DNA of 64,000 bases from Nocardioides sp. SYSU D00065 (GCF_017916425.1 NZ_JAFMSX010000001.1:930001-994000); one strand, 5' to 3'; positions 18,395 through 28,668 are shown, numbered from the stretch's first letter. The notes: generated by a model not told the origin, from the sequence alone. Translations and numbers: made by a program.

Positions 18395-18412
18395 TCCCCG
18401 GCTAGCCGGGGA
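18395..18412. repeat. 18-bp perfect palindrome, copy 2
   Basis: Identical to the palindrome at 18333-18350. Both lie in the 290-bp gap between convergent greA and ilvA. The pair may be a REP-like element, a terminator or a protein-binding site. Confidence 0.7.
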
Positions 18413-18483
18413 TTCCCACATCGGGCCAGGCCCCAGGGCCGGGCCCCAACACCGGCCCCACCCGCACCCCCAACGCGCGCCGG

Positions 18484-19692
18484 TCAGTCGTTGACGCGGT
18501 ACCCGCGCTCGCGCAGGCGGTCCATCAGGTGCTCGGCGTGCGCGTCGCCGCGCGTCTCGAGCTGGATGCGTACCTCGACCTCGTTGAGGGTCAGCGAGGG
18601 CGAGATCCGCTCGTGGGCCACCTCGAGCACGTTGGCCCCCTCCGCACCGACCTCCGAGAGCAGCGAGGCCAGCCCGCCGGGAAGGTCGGGGATACACACC
18701 CGGAGGTAGAGGTAGCGCCCGGCGGCGGCGAGGCCGTGCCGGATGACCTTGCTCAGCAGCAGGGGGTCGATGTTGCCGCCGGAGAGGACCGCGACCGCGG
18801 GGGTCTCGAAGCCGCTCGGGTTGTCGAGCATCGCCGCCACCGCCGCCGCACCGGCCGGCTCGACGACCTGTTTGGCCCGCTCCACCAGCGCCAGCAGCGC
18901 CCGCGACAGCGACTCCTCGGACACCGTGATGATCTCGTCGACGTGGTCGCGCACCGCGGCGAAGGTGATCTCGCCGGGTCGCCCGACCGCGATGCCGTCG
19001 GCCATCGTGTTCATCGACTCCAGCGGCACCGGCTGTCCGGCGGCCAGCGAGCCGGGGTAGGCGGCCGCGCCCTCGGCCTGCACGCCGACGACGCGTACGT
19101 CGGGACGTACGGCCTTGACCGCGATCGCGACCCCCGCGAGCAGGCCGCCCCCGCCGGTGGGCACCAGCACGGTGCGTACGTCGGGCGACTGCTCGAGGAC
19201 CTCGAGCCCGAGCGTGCCCTGACCGGCGACGATGTCGACGTGGTCGAAGGGGTGGATCAGCACCGCCCCGGTCTGCTCGGAGAACTCCCGGGCGGCGGCG
19301 AGCGAGTCCTCGAGGTAGCGGCCGTGGAAGACGACGTCGGCGCCGTAGCCCCGGGTCGCCTTCTCCTTCGGGATCGGCGCCCCCTCGGGCATGAAGACGG
19401 TCGCGCGGATGCCGAGCGTCGCGGCGGCCAGGGCCACGCCCTGGGCGTGGTTGCCGGCGGACGCGGCGACGACCCCGTTGGCGCGCTCCTGCGCCGACAG
19501 CCGGGCGATGCGGACGTACGCGCCGCGCGACTTGAACGACCCGGTCCGCTGCAGGTTCTCGCACTTGAGCGCCACCGGTCCCCCGGCGAGCGCGGAGAGC
19601 CACCGGGACTCCTCCATGGGCGTGGTCACGGTGACGCCGTCCAGCATCTCCCGCGCGGCCACGATGTCGGCCAGGGTCACCTGCTGGGTCAT
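18484..19692 (-). CDS. ilvA: Threonine ammonia-lyase
   Basis: 402-residue PLP enzyme converting threonine to 2-oxobutyrate and ammonia, the first step towards isoleucine. The PLP lysine is in GSFKSRGA (Lys54); the phosphate-binding loop is PTGGGGLLAGVA; SAGNHAQG is also present. A single C-terminal ACT-like domain (about 325-402) makes it the short form, shorter than the two-ACT E. coli biosynthetic enzyme. The ATG overlaps the upstream AI-2E permease gene by 4 bp, so it is the distal gene of a leftward operon. Confidence 0.93.
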   Translation of the reverse strand: MTQQVTLADIVAAREMLDGVTVTTPMEESRWLSALAGGPVALKCENLQRTGSFKSRGAYVRIARLSAQERANGVVAASAGNHAQGVALAAATLGIRATVFMPEGAPIPKEKATRGYGADVVFHGRYLEDSLAAAREFSEQTGAVLIHPFDHVDIVAGQGTLGLEVLEQSPDVRTVLVPTGGGGLLAGVAIAVKAVRPDVRVVGVQAEGAAAYPGSLAAGQPVPLESMNTMADGIAVGRPGEITFAAVRDHVDEIITVSEESLSRALLALVERAKQVVEPAGAAAVAAMLDNPSGFETPAVAVLSGGNIDPLLLSKVIRHGLAAAGRYLYLRVCIPDLPGGLASLLSEVGAEGANVLEVAHERISPSLTLNEVEVRIQLETRGDAHAEHLMDRLRERGYRVND

Positions 19693-21110
19693 GAGGGGTC
19701 CTCCACGTGCGGGTGGTGGTCGACGCGCCGGCCGTCCGACGGAGCGTCGGGGCCGGCGAGGGGGCTGTCGTCCTCGGGCACGACGTCGGGGGGTACGCCG
19801 TCGGTGGCGAGGTCGACGTCGAGGGCGTCGTCGGGGTCGTCCTCGCCGATGGCGGTGTAGCTGGCCAGGTGCTGGGCGACGGCGTTGCCGGCCGCCGCGA
19901 GCGGTACGGCGATCAGCGCGCCGGCGATCCCGGCCGCGATCACCCCGCACGCGATGGCGACGATCACGCCCAGCGGGTGCAGGGACACGAAGCGGCCCAT
20001 GAGGAACGGCTGCAGGATGTGGCCCTCGATCTGCTGCACCAGGATCACCCCGCCGAGCATCAGCACCGCGGTCCACGGGCCTTGGTCGACGAGCGCGACG
20101 AGCACGGCGACGGAGCCGGCGACCGTGGCGCCGATCATCGGCACGAAGGCGCCGAGGAACACCAGCACCCCGATCGCGACCACGAAGGGCACGCCGAGGA
20201 GCCAGGCGACGATCATGATCCCGATCGCGTCGGCCAGCGCGACCAGCACGGTCGCTCGTACGAACTGGGTGAGCGAGACCCACGCGACGCGACCGGAGGC
20301 GTCGACCCGCTCGCGCGCGGCGCGGGGCGCGATGCGTACGAGCCAGGCCCAGATGCGGTCGCCGTCGGCGAGGAAGAAGTAGGTGGAGAACAGCACGATG
20401 AAGAACCCGGCGACCACGTGCCCCAGCGCGGTGCCCACCTCGGTGACGCGGGTGACCACGCCGTCGGTGTCCGTGCTGTCGGTCACCGCCCCCTGCAACT
20501 GCTCGATGTAGCCGTCGAGCTGGGAGTCGGAGACGTGGAGCGGACCCGTACGCAGCCACGCGCGGATCTGCTCGAGCCCGTCCACGACGGAGTCGGCCAG
20601 GTCGCTCGCGCCCTGCGCGACCTGCTGCCCCACGAAGGTCAGCAGCAGCGAGACGGTGCCCAGGCCGAGCACCAGCACGATGCCTGCCGCGGGTCCTCGT
20701 GGCAGGCCGATCCTGCGCAGCGCGGTCACCAGCGGCACGGCCAGCGCCGCGGCGAGCAGCGACACCGCCAGTGGGAGGGTGACCACCGCGAAGTGGCGCA
20801 GCGTCCACAGCAGCCCGAGCGCGGCGATGCAGATGACGATCAGCCGCCACGACCAGGCAGCGGCCAGGTCGAGCCCCCACGGCACCTGCGCCCGGCTGAA
20901 GTTGGACGGTCCGGTCGTGAAGGCCGGCTCGCTGCGGCGCTCGGCGCGCATCTGCGCCCACTGGCCGAGAATCCGCTCGGTGAGGCGGTCCTCGTCGTCG
21001 CCGCGCTGCAGGGCGGCGAAGAGCCGACGCCGGATCGAGTCCTCCTCGGTCTCGAGGCTCCGGTCGGGGTCGGACGCGCGCTGCTCGCTCACATCGGCCA
21101 CGCTACCCAT
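19689..21110 (-). CDS. AI-2E/PerM-family membrane protein
   Basis: About 473 residues with seven to eight membrane helices and the large soluble insertion between the third and fourth helices typical of the AI-2E transporter (PerM) family. The family motif region reads FVPMIGATVAGSVAVLVAL. Acidic tails lie at both ends. Members have been linked to signal export and Na+/H+ antiport; the substrate here is unknown. Several starts are possible (GTG 21113, ATG 21110, GTG 21089); the ATG is chosen. It overlaps the upstream GlmL-like gene by a few bases and ilvA by 4 bp. Confidence 0.88.
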   Translation of the reverse strand: MGSVADVSEQRASDPDRSLETEEDSIRRRLFAALQRGDDEDRLTERILGQWAQMRAERRSEPAFTTGPSNFSRAQVPWGLDLAAAWSWRLIVICIAALGLLWTLRHFAVVTLPLAVSLLAAALAVPLVTALRRIGLPRGPAAGIVLVLGLGTVSLLLTFVGQQVAQGASDLADSVVDGLEQIRAWLRTGPLHVSDSQLDGYIEQLQGAVTDSTDTDGVVTRVTEVGTALGHVVAGFFIVLFSTYFFLADGDRIWAWLVRIAPRAARERVDASGRVAWVSLTQFVRATVLVALADAIGIMIVAWLLGVPFVVAIGVLVFLGAFVPMIGATVAGSVAVLVALVDQGPWTAVLMLGGVILVQQIEGHILQPFLMGRFVSLHPLGVIVAIACGVIAAGIAGALIAVPLAAAGNAVAQHLASYTAIGEDDPDDALDVDLATDGVPPDVVPEDDSPLAGPDAPSDGRRVDHHPHVEDPS

Positions 21111-22509
21111 CACCGGCCGTGCGCAGGCGGCTCACCAGCCGGTGCGCCGTCAGGGGGTGCTCCTCGGCCAGCAGGCCGGCCGCCGCCAGGACGTAGTCGT
21201 GGTCCACGACGACGACCGGGTCGCGGGGCAGCTGCCACCCGCCCTCGAACGCGTCGCCGGTCGCCGGCAGCAGGACCCGGCGTACGCCGTCGGGGCCGCC
21301 GTGGCGCAGCACGCCGCCCGACCCGACCAGCAGGTCGACCTCGCGCAGGTCCTTGCCGCTGCGCTCCACGACGCGTCCCTCGGGGCTGACGACCACCCGG
21401 CTGCGACCGGCGTGACGCTCCAGGGCGAGCCGGACCGCGGCGGCCGCGATGTCGAGGTCGGCGTCGCGCTCGAGCGCCGGGTCGGGGCAGGTGTCGGGCA
21501 GGAGGTCGGGATGCGCGCGACGGCGGCGCGCGGCGTCGGCCAGGTGGTCGAGCCCGGCCGCCTCGACCGTTGACACGGCCGACCAGCGCATGCCGAGGTC
21601 GCCCTCGACGGTGCGGGTCACCGGCGTCGTGGCGACGACCTCGCGCGCCAGCCCGCTGTCCTCGGGGTCGAGCTCGACGACGCTGTGCACGTCGGTGGTG
21701 GCGCCGCCGACGTCGACGACCACCACGTCGCCGGCTCCCGGGTGCGCGTCGTCGAGACCGCGGGCGAGCAGCTCGACGCCGGTGAGCACGACGTCAGGGG
21801 TGGCGCCGCGGACCAGGTCGGTGAACGACCGGCCCCGTCCGTCGGTGCGGCTGCTGAGGTGCTTGCCGCCGATGACGTGGCTCAAGAAGATCTCCCGGAT
21901 GGCCCGCCGGGCGCTGTCGGGAGCCAGGACGCCGATGCGCGGCACGACGTTGTCGGCCAGGACGTACGGCGTTCCCGCCTGCTCGAGCAGGGCCTGGACC
22001 TGCGGCTGGGACTCGACGTTGCCGGCGACGACGACGGGCCCCGGCCAGGGCGCGCTCGCGAGGAACGCCGTGTCGCCCTCGAGCACCTCGGAGTTGCCGC
22101 CGTCGGTGCCGCCGACCAGCAGCACCACGTCGGGCTCGCAGCCGCGGAGCTCGGCCAGCTTGGCGGCGGTCAGCCCGCCGGACAGCACCAGCACCACCTT
22201 GCCGCCGCTGGACAGCGCGACCCGGCGGCCCGCCTCGGCGGTCACCAGCTCCTCGTTGCCGACGACCGCGATCCGCAGCCCGCCGCCGGCGCTGGAGCAT
22301 GCCCGTACGTCGGCGTCCTCAGCCCGCGGGTCCTGCTCGCGCAGGGCCGCCAAGCAGGCGTCGTACCCGTCGAGCACGTCGCCGGTCCCGTTGGGGCCGG
22401 GCAGCGTGGTGGGGTGGCTCGCGGTGGCCAGGAGCGCGCCCGTGGCCAGGTCGACCAGGGCCGCCTTGGTGAAGGTCGAGCCGAAGTCGACGCACACGAC
22501 GCTGCTCAC
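21103..22509 (-). CDS. GlmL/MutL-family ASKHA protein
   Basis: 468 residues. The N-terminal VVCVDFGSTFTKAALVDL and the later VVVVDVGGATTDVHSVVEL are the two phosphate loops of an ASKHA ATPase. The overall sequence matches the glutamate mutase MutL/GlmL family, whose members accompany B12-dependent carbon-skeleton mutases and aminomutases and may act as reactivases. No mutase subunit is encoded in the window, so the partner is unknown. It should not be confused with the DNA-repair protein MutL. The GTG start overlaps the neighbouring DUF202 gene by 4 bp. Confidence 0.85.
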   Translation of the reverse strand: MSSVVCVDFGSTFTKAALVDLATGALLATASHPTTLPGPNGTGDVLDGYDACLAALREQDPRAEDADVRACSSAGGGLRIAVVGNEELVTAEAGRRVALSSGGKVVLVLSGGLTAAKLAELRGCEPDVVLLVGGTDGGNSEVLEGDTAFLASAPWPGPVVVAGNVESQPQVQALLEQAGTPYVLADNVVPRIGVLAPDSARRAIREIFLSHVIGGKHLSSRTDGRGRSFTDLVRGATPDVVLTGVELLARGLDDAHPGAGDVVVVDVGGATTDVHSVVELDPEDSGLAREVVATTPVTRTVEGDLGMRWSAVSTVEAAGLDHLADAARRRRAHPDLLPDTCPDPALERDADLDIAAAAVRLALERHAGRSRVVVSPEGRVVERSGKDLREVDLLVGSGGVLRHGGPDGVRRVLLPATGDAFEGGWQLPRDPVVVVDHDYVLAAAGLLAEEHPLTAHRLVSRLRTAGDG

Positions 22510-22825
22510 ACCACCACCGAGATGCCGGCCACCACGATCAGGGCCACCACGGCGAACGCCAGGACGTGCACCGTGCGCCCGACGGGAAGCTCACGGCCCT
22601 CCCGGATCGCCCGGTCGGCCTGGCGGAAGCGGAGCCAGCCGCCACCGGCGGCGACCAGGGCGGAGGCGACCAGCAGCATGCCAAGCAGTCGCTGCGACCA
22701 GGACGGGTCGAGCAGGTGGAAGACCGCGAGCGCGGCGGCGACGAGCCCGACGGCCGTGCGCTCGTAGGCGAGGAAGGTGCGTTCGTTGGCCAGCGAGAAC
22801 CGGACGTCGGGGCCCTCGGGCGTGC

Positions 22826-22829
<4 letters not shown>
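22506..22829 (-). CDS. DUF202 small membrane protein
   Basis: 107 residues with three membrane helices. The N-terminal signature FSLANERTFLAYERTAVGLV is characteristic of DUF202 (VTC/YidH-like) proteins, and PVGRTVHVLAFAVVALIVVAG forms the last helix. The GTG start lies 4 bp inside the end of metB, and the stop overlaps the next gene by 4 bp. It is therefore co-transcribed in a metB-DUF202-glmL-permease-ilvA chain. Function unknown. Confidence 0.85.
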
Positions 22830-23986
<1,157 letters not shown>

Positions 23987-24028
23987 CCTCCGAGCGTAGA
24001 CCCCGCCGCCGACGCTGCGGACAGCGCA

Positions 24029-24061
24029 ACGGCCGCCACACTCCCCCGGTGTGGCGGCCGT
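24029..24061 (-). terminator. Hairpin terminator after the collagen-like secreted protein gene
   Basis: A perfect 13-bp stem (ACGGCCGCCACAC and complement) with a 7-base loop lies 12 bp beyond the stop of the gene at 24074-24703. It also separates that gene from metB. Confidence 0.7.
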
Positions 24062-24073
24062 CGACGGCCGAGC

Positions 24074-24703
24074 TCAGCCGATGGAGCCGACCTTCACCGC
24101 GGTGATGGTGCGGCTGAGCCAGTTGCCGGTGTTCGCGCTGGCCTGGCAGGTCACGCTCGCCGTGGCCGGGCCCGCGGACGTCGCGGTGCCCGCCAGCGGC
24201 ACGTAGCCCCGGTCCACGCCGGACCCGTCGAGGCTGAGGTAGCCCAGGCCGTCGTCCACCACGGTGCCGTTGAACCTCAGCTTGCAGTTCATCGTCGCGA
24301 CGGTGGCGGCGTTGTTGTTGCCCATGGTCTTGGCGAACAGCACGTAGCTGCCAGCCGGCAGGCTCAGCGTCGCGACCGTCTGGTCGGTGGCGGTCCAGTC
24401 GAGGATGTCGCTGCCGGAGTCGAACCTGTAGCCGTTGCTGGGTCCGACCGGGCCCTGCGGACCGGCGGGGCCGGCGGGGCCGGCGGGGCCCTGCGAGCCC
24501 GCGGGGAGCTCGCCGGTCTTGAAGTCGGTGCCCTTGAGGGTGCCGTTCTTGATGTCCTTGCTCTTCACGGACGAGTCGATGATCTGCTTCGAGCCGACGG
24601 AGCTCTTCGGGATGGCGACGGCGGCGTAGCTCGTGCCGCCGAGTGCGACGACGAGCGCGAGGGTCGACGCGACGTTGGCGTAGCGGCCTGATCGGAACAA
24701 CAT
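24074..24703 (-). CDS. Secreted protein with a short collagen-like stretch
   Basis: 209 residues. A signal-anchor ([17 protein letters not shown], about 10-26) is followed by a conserved KSSVGSKQI...KNGTLKG motif common in exported actinobacterial proteins. [18 protein letters not shown] collagen-like segment then leads into a C-terminal beta domain with two cysteines likely paired. A GGAAGG-like ribosome site favours the ATG at 24703 over a longer form starting at 24811. Function is unknown; a role as a small surface protein is inferred. Confidence 0.85.
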   Translation of the reverse strand: MLFRSGRYANVASTLALVVALGGTSYAAVAIPKSSVGSKQIIDSSVKSKDIKNGTLKGTDFKTGELPAGSQGPAGPAGPAGPQGPVGPSNGYRFDSGSDILDWTATDQTVATLSLPAGSYVLFAKTMGNNNAATVATMNCKLRFNGTVVDDGLGYLSLDGSGVDRGYVPLAGTATSAGPATASVTCQASANTGNWLSRTITAVKVGSIG

Positions 24704-24869
24704 GTGCGTGCCTTCCAAGGGGGTGCGTGCGGATGGGATGCCACCGACGTTCCTCCGCGCACGGCGATCGCGCATCGGTGACAGCACGACGACTAGACCG
24801 CGTAATTTCACCGATGCCCGGCGGCGAGACCGCTACGCCGGGCCTTGTCCGACCGGGGAGAATGGGGGC

Positions 24870-25517
24870 ATGTTCGGATTCGGCAAGCCCACCACCCTGC
24901 CCAGCCCCGACGAGGCCCTGCCTGGGCGCGCGGAGCAGCCGTGGTCCCTCGGCCAGCACCTCGTTCTCGGCACGCCCGTGGTCAGCGACGACGTGCCGCC
25001 CGGCCACGAGGTCGCGGTGCTCGGCCTGGGCTGCTTCTGGGGCGCGGAGGAGGTCTACTGGCAGGTGCCGGGCGTCTGGTCGACGTCGGTCGGCTACGCC
25101 GGTGGCAGCACCCCGCACCCCACTTACGAGGAGGTCTGCAGCGGTCGCACCGGCCACACGGAGGCCGTCCGCGTCGTGTTCGACCCCTCGGTCGTCTCCT
25201 ACGCCGACCTGCTCAAGACGTTCTTCGAGATCCACGACCCGACCCAGGGCATGCGCCAGGGCAACGACGTCGGCACCCAGTACCGCTCGGCGATCTACTG
25301 GACCACCCCCGAGCAGGAGCAGACCGCGCGCGAGCTGACCAAGGTGTACGGCGAGGAGCTGGCGCGCCGCGGCCTGGGCGAGATCACCACCGAGATCCGC
25401 CCCGCGAGCGAGACGCCGTACTACTACGCCGAGGACGCCCATCAGCAGTACCTCGCGAAGAACCCGTTCGGGTACCGGTGCCACGCGAAGACGGGTGTGA
25501 AGTTCCCCGAGAGCTGA
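24870..25517 (+). CDS. msrA: Peptide-methionine (S)-S-oxide reductase MsrA
   Basis: 215 residues. Reduces methionine-S-sulfoxide in oxidised proteins. The catalytic cysteine is in LGCFWGAEE (Cys55); GYAGG, TGHTEAV and FFEIHDPTQ are family signatures. A C-terminal cysteine (YRCHAKTG) could resolve the disulfide. Length is typical. The MOSC-domain gene starts 4 bp after its stop, so the two are co-transcribed. Confidence 0.95.
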   Translation: MFGFGKPTTLPSPDEALPGRAEQPWSLGQHLVLGTPVVSDDVPPGHEVAVLGLGCFWGAEEVYWQVPGVWSTSVGYAGGSTPHPTYEEVCSGRTGHTEAVRVVFDPSVVSYADLLKTFFEIHDPTQGMRQGNDVGTQYRSAIYWTTPEQEQTARELTKVYGEELARRGLGEITTEIRPASETPYYYAEDAHQQYLAKNPFGYRCHAKTGVKFPES

Positions 25518-25521
25518 CGTC

Positions 25522-26358
25522 GTGCTCGTGACCGGCCTGGCCGTCTATCCCGTCAAGAGCACCGCGACCCGGCCGGTGGACAGTGCGCTGGTGCTGCCCG
25601 GAGGCCTCGAGGGCGACCGGACCTGGATGGTCGTCGACGGCGACGGGACCATGCTCACCGCGCGCAAGACCCATGCGCTGTTCAGGATCGTCGCTGACAC
25701 GCCGGCCACCGATCCCGCACTCGAGCGAGGACTGCGGCTGCGGTCCCCCAGCATGCCGGACCTGCTCGTGGACGAACCGAGCGGCGAACGGGTCCGCACC
25801 CTGGTGTTCGGCCAGCAGGTCGACGGCGTTGTCGCCGGCCGGGAGGCAGATGCGTGGCTCCGAACCGTGCTTGGCCGCGACGACGTCCGCCTGGTCTGGT
25901 GCGACGACCCGGCCCAGCGGCATCTGGACCCCGCGTTCTCCTCGCCCGGGGACCACACCGCGTTCGCCGACGGATACCCAGTCACGATCGCGTCGCTCTC
26001 TTCCCTGCGCCGGCTCAACGACTGGGTCGCCGAGGCTGCGGTCGAGCGCGGCGAGGACCCGCCCCCGCCGCTCCAGATGGAGCGGTTTCGGCCCAACGTC
26101 GTCGTGGACGGCGACGAGCCGTTCGCCGAGGACGGCTGGAGCTCGGTGGTCATCGGGGACGTCCGCTTCCGGGCCGCGAAGCTGAACGCCCGGTGCGTCA
26201 TGACGACGCTTGATCCTGTGTCGCTGCAGACGGGCAGGGAGCCGCTCCGGACCCTGGCCAGGCACCGGTTGGTCGATAAGAAGGTCCTGTTCGCCGTGAA
26301 CCTGATCCCGGACACGGCCGGCCGGATCAGCGTCGGCGACCCCGTGGAGGTCCGCTGA
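25522..26358 (+). CDS. MOSC-domain protein (molybdenum-sulfur binding type)
   Basis: 278 residues. The N-terminal MOSC_N beta-barrel begins LAVYPVKSTATRPVDSA with the usual GDRTWMVVD motif. The C-terminal MOSC domain has RFRPNVVVDG and a single conserved cysteine in LNARCVMTTLDP, which in relatives such as mARC proteins binds the molybdenum cofactor. It is probably a molybdoenzyme reducing N-hydroxylated or S-oxide compounds. Pairing with msrA suggests a repair role, which is inference. GTG start. Confidence 0.85.
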   Translation: MLVTGLAVYPVKSTATRPVDSALVLPGGLEGDRTWMVVDGDGTMLTARKTHALFRIVADTPATDPALERGLRLRSPSMPDLLVDEPSGERVRTLVFGQQVDGVVAGREADAWLRTVLGRDDVRLVWCDDPAQRHLDPAFSSPGDHTAFADGYPVTIASLSSLRRLNDWVAEAAVERGEDPPPPLQMERFRPNVVVDGDEPFAEDGWSSVVIGDVRFRAAKLNARCVMTTLDPVSLQTGREPLRTLARHRLVDKKVLFAVNLIPDTAGRISVGDPVEVR

Positions 26359-26370
26359 GACTCGCACGTC

Positions 26371-26868
26371 TCAGGAGCCGACGTTGAAGGTCACGCTCAC
26401 ACCGTTGGAGCCGGCCCCGAGCATGCCGCCCATCACGCCCACGAGCACGGCGACGAACATGATCGGCGCGAGCGACGGGGCGCCGGGTACGTTCTGGCGA
26501 TGGAGCGCGAACCATTCGCTCCGGTAGTAGGTGCGGAGCAGGATGAGCTGGACAACCGTCAGCCCGAGCTCTAGCACGTCCCAGGCTGACGGCGCGACGA
26601 AGAGGCTCACGACGCCCCCGACGGCGGCGATGATCACCACGGCCACCACCAGCCAGAAGCGGATCATGCGCGCACGCATGACCCCGTGTGCGCCCAGGAC
26701 CACGAGAGCGACGCTGAGCGCGATCGAGATGAGCCAATCCTCCGGCGGTTGCGTGCCGCGCTCGAACAGCGCCAGGGACTGCCCCACCACGAAGGAGTAC
26801 CCGAGTGCCCACGCGCTGGTCGGCACGTCCGGCCAATCGACCCGCGTGGCCTCGATCGTCTCCCTCAC
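26371..26868 (-). CDS. Hypothetical multi-spanning membrane protein
   Basis: 165 residues with about four to five hydrophobic helices (for example ISIALSVALVVLGAHGV, FWLVVAVVIIAAVGGVVSL and a Gly-rich last helix FVAVLVGVMGGMLGAG). I do not recognise the family. The GTG start is the only one that keeps the amphipathic N-terminus. It converges on the MOSC gene with a 12-bp gap. Confidence 0.65.
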   Translation of the reverse strand: MRETIEATRVDWPDVPTSAWALGYSFVVGQSLALFERGTQPPEDWLISIALSVALVVLGAHGVMRARMIRFWLVVAVVIIAAVGGVVSLFVAPSAWDVLELGLTVVQLILLRTYYRSEWFALHRQNVPGAPSLAPIMFVAVLVGVMGGMLGAGSNGVSVTFNVGS

Positions 26869-27753
26869 CCGACGCAGGATGCCAGAGATGCCTATCGATC
26901 ATCCGATCGCTCCGGCAACAGTCGCGCGCCGAACTGGCCCGGTCACTCCGGTTCCCGGACTCCTGCCAGGCGTCAGGAACAGCTGTGTCGGCATGGTTCG
27001 GAAAGCGGATCTGACGTGTCGTCACACTCGGGCTGAACGTGGCGGGGTCACTGCTGAAGACGTTGGCTACAGGCGTCGCCGTCCTAGCGGTCGCGGTGAT
27101 TGCACCCCTTGTTCCTGCGTGGCGCGGGTACGGCCCCAGAGGGCAACGACACCGCTTCAACGGGAGCGGTCACCAGTAAGAGGCATGGTCGGTGTCGACC
27201 AGCGCCACGAACTTCCGGATCGTGCGAGATCCCCGCTGGCGTGCCGCGCAACTTCTTGCCCCGTCAGTTCCAGGAGTCGAGTCGCTCGACGCTCGGCAGG
27301 AGGACGTGTCCCAGCGCCCCCTCCATGACGTCATGAGAACCACCGGTTCGAACCGCTCGAACCCATGACGCCCCGCGCGCACTCCAGCCCGACGACGTCT
27401 CCGATCGCAGCAGATTCCACCGACACCCGGCAGGTCCCGCGAGCGTGGCCGCCCTCAAGGACGGAGATCCGGATGTTCCTCGTCCGTAGGGTGGGTCCCG
27501 GCCATCCCGGCAGGTAAGAGGGAGAGACGGGTTCCACCGCAGGGTGGAAGAAGTGCTGGGAAGTAGACCCCGCCTCCCCGCCGAACATGGACTTGGTTGC
27601 TGCAGATCCGGTTCGCTAGTCGCCCATGTAGCCGGTTTCGGTGTCGGTTCGTGCGAGGCACCCGCGAATCTGCCGCGCGTACACCGCGATCGGCGCTGCT
27701 CGCGACGCGGTCGCCCGTCGACGAGGGTGCCGTGACGCGTGCTCGCCCACCGC
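26869..27753. other. 0.9-kb region without a convincing gene
   Basis: Between a membrane-protein gene and the rhodopsin gene no long reading frame shows normal third-position GC bias. Short minus-strand stretches look protein-like in different frames (for example RNIRISVLEGG, then DVMEGALGHVLLPSVERL), which would fit a decayed gene broken by frameshifts. A GGTTCGAACC near 27343 resembles a tRNA T-loop but no cloverleaf can be drawn around it. Confidence 0.5.
27039..27179 (+). CDS. Possible 46-residue signal-peptide-like reading frame
   Basis: A GTG-initiated frame encodes KTLATGVAVLAVAVIAPLVPA, a good export signal, followed by a short basic tail and a stop. No clear ribosome site is visible. 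It may be a small exported peptide or the 5' remnant of a broken secreted-protein gene. Confidence 0.25.
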   Translation: MAGSLLKTLATGVAVLAVAVIAPLVPAWRGYGPRGQRHRFNGSGHQ

Positions 27754-28668
27754 TCAGTGGACGTCGCCGCGAGGTCGAGGCAGTTCCTCAAGAGGCCGCT
27801 GAACCGGCTGGACGCCGTCGCTGTGGTGGACGCTGTTCACCCAGACCGGCTCGGGGTGGGTCTCCTCACCAGCGGTCACGTCGGCCGCGGTCCGGAGCTT
27901 GGCGACCTTGTGGATCAACATGCCGAAACCGACCTTCGCGATGACGTCGGCGGCTGACAACGACACGTGGATGGTCGTGGTCCACCAGCCGCCATCGAAG
28001 AAGATCGGGATTAGATAGACGATCGGGTAGACGAAGAAGACGGACAGCAGCACCGTCGCGGCCTGGCCGAGGCCGCGTCCCGCGTCCTGGGGCAGGCTCC
28101 TGACCGAAGTCACCACCGCCGGCACGAGGACGACGTAGATCAGCACGAAGCAGGCCATGCTGATGCCCCACCAGAGCCACAGCCAGAAGGTGCTCTCACC
28201 CTCCCTGAAGACCTGGTCCCCCAGGTAGCCGGTGACGATCATCGCGAACGCCGCAGCCATCGCAACCGCCCGCGTGCCGGCGAGCTTGCGGCCGACCAGC
28301 GTGCACACGGCGAGGAGCTCGGCCATCAGCAGCGGCACGGTGACGGCCCAGTCCATGTAGCGCGACGTGATGCTGGACAGCGCCTCGGGGTTCGGCACGT
28401 AGCCGCCGCCTGAGTAGTCGTAGCCACCGTCGACCTTCAGGAACACGAGGAGGTAGGACACGGTCGCAACCCCGGCGATGCACAGGCTCGCGAGCACGGC
28501 CGGCCGGTAGCGCGAGCTGACCTCGCCCATGCTGGCCCAGTTGTAGAGGAAGTGGGTGAGCAGGGCGAAGCCCGCCGCCACGATGCTGAAGACGATCAGG
28601 TCGTGCTGGGCCGAGCTCAGCACGATCTTCTCGGGAGCTGTGACATCGGCGGACGCGACGAGGAGCAT
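27754..28668 (-). CDS. Microbial rhodopsin, DTE-type predicted proton pump
   Basis: 304 residues with seven helices. Helix C reads RYMDWAVTVPLLMAELLAV, giving the Asp106-Thr110-Glu117 triad of outward proton pumps. Helix G is SAADVIAKVGFGMLIHKVA with the retinal lysine at 245 and the counterion Asp241. Leu114 aligns with the green-tuning Leu105 of proteorhodopsin. Helix F VYPIVYLIP and helix E WWGISMACFV resemble xanthorhodopsin/actinorhodopsin, including a glycine (168) at the carotenoid-fenestration position. The histidine partner of the counterion (His75 in proteorhodopsin) appears to be serine by my alignment. GAGGAG lies 6 bases before the ATG. No retinal or carotenoid gene is nearby. 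Confidence 0.93.
   Translation of the reverse strand: MLLVASADVTAPEKIVLSSAQHDLIVFSIVAAGFALLTHFLYNWASMGEVSSRYRPAVLASLCIAGVATVSYLLVFLKVDGGYDYSGGGYVPNPEALSSITSRYMDWAVTVPLLMAELLAVCTLVGRKLAGTRAVAMAAAFAMIVTGYLGDQVFREGESTFWLWLWWGISMACFVLIYVVLVPAVVTSVRSLPQDAGRGLGQAATVLLSVFFVYPIVYLIPIFFDGGWWTTTIHVSLSAADVIAKVGFGMLIHKVAKLRTAADVTAGEETHPEPVWVNSVHHSDGVQPVQRPLEELPRPRGDVH

Noticed and set aside
21103..22509. DNA mismatch-repair MutL
   Set aside because: The motifs are ASKHA phosphate loops of the glutamate-mutase MutL/GlmL family, not a GHKL ATPase.
27320..27370. tRNA gene suggested by GGTTCGAACC
   Set aside because: No acceptor, D or anticodon stems can be drawn on either strand.
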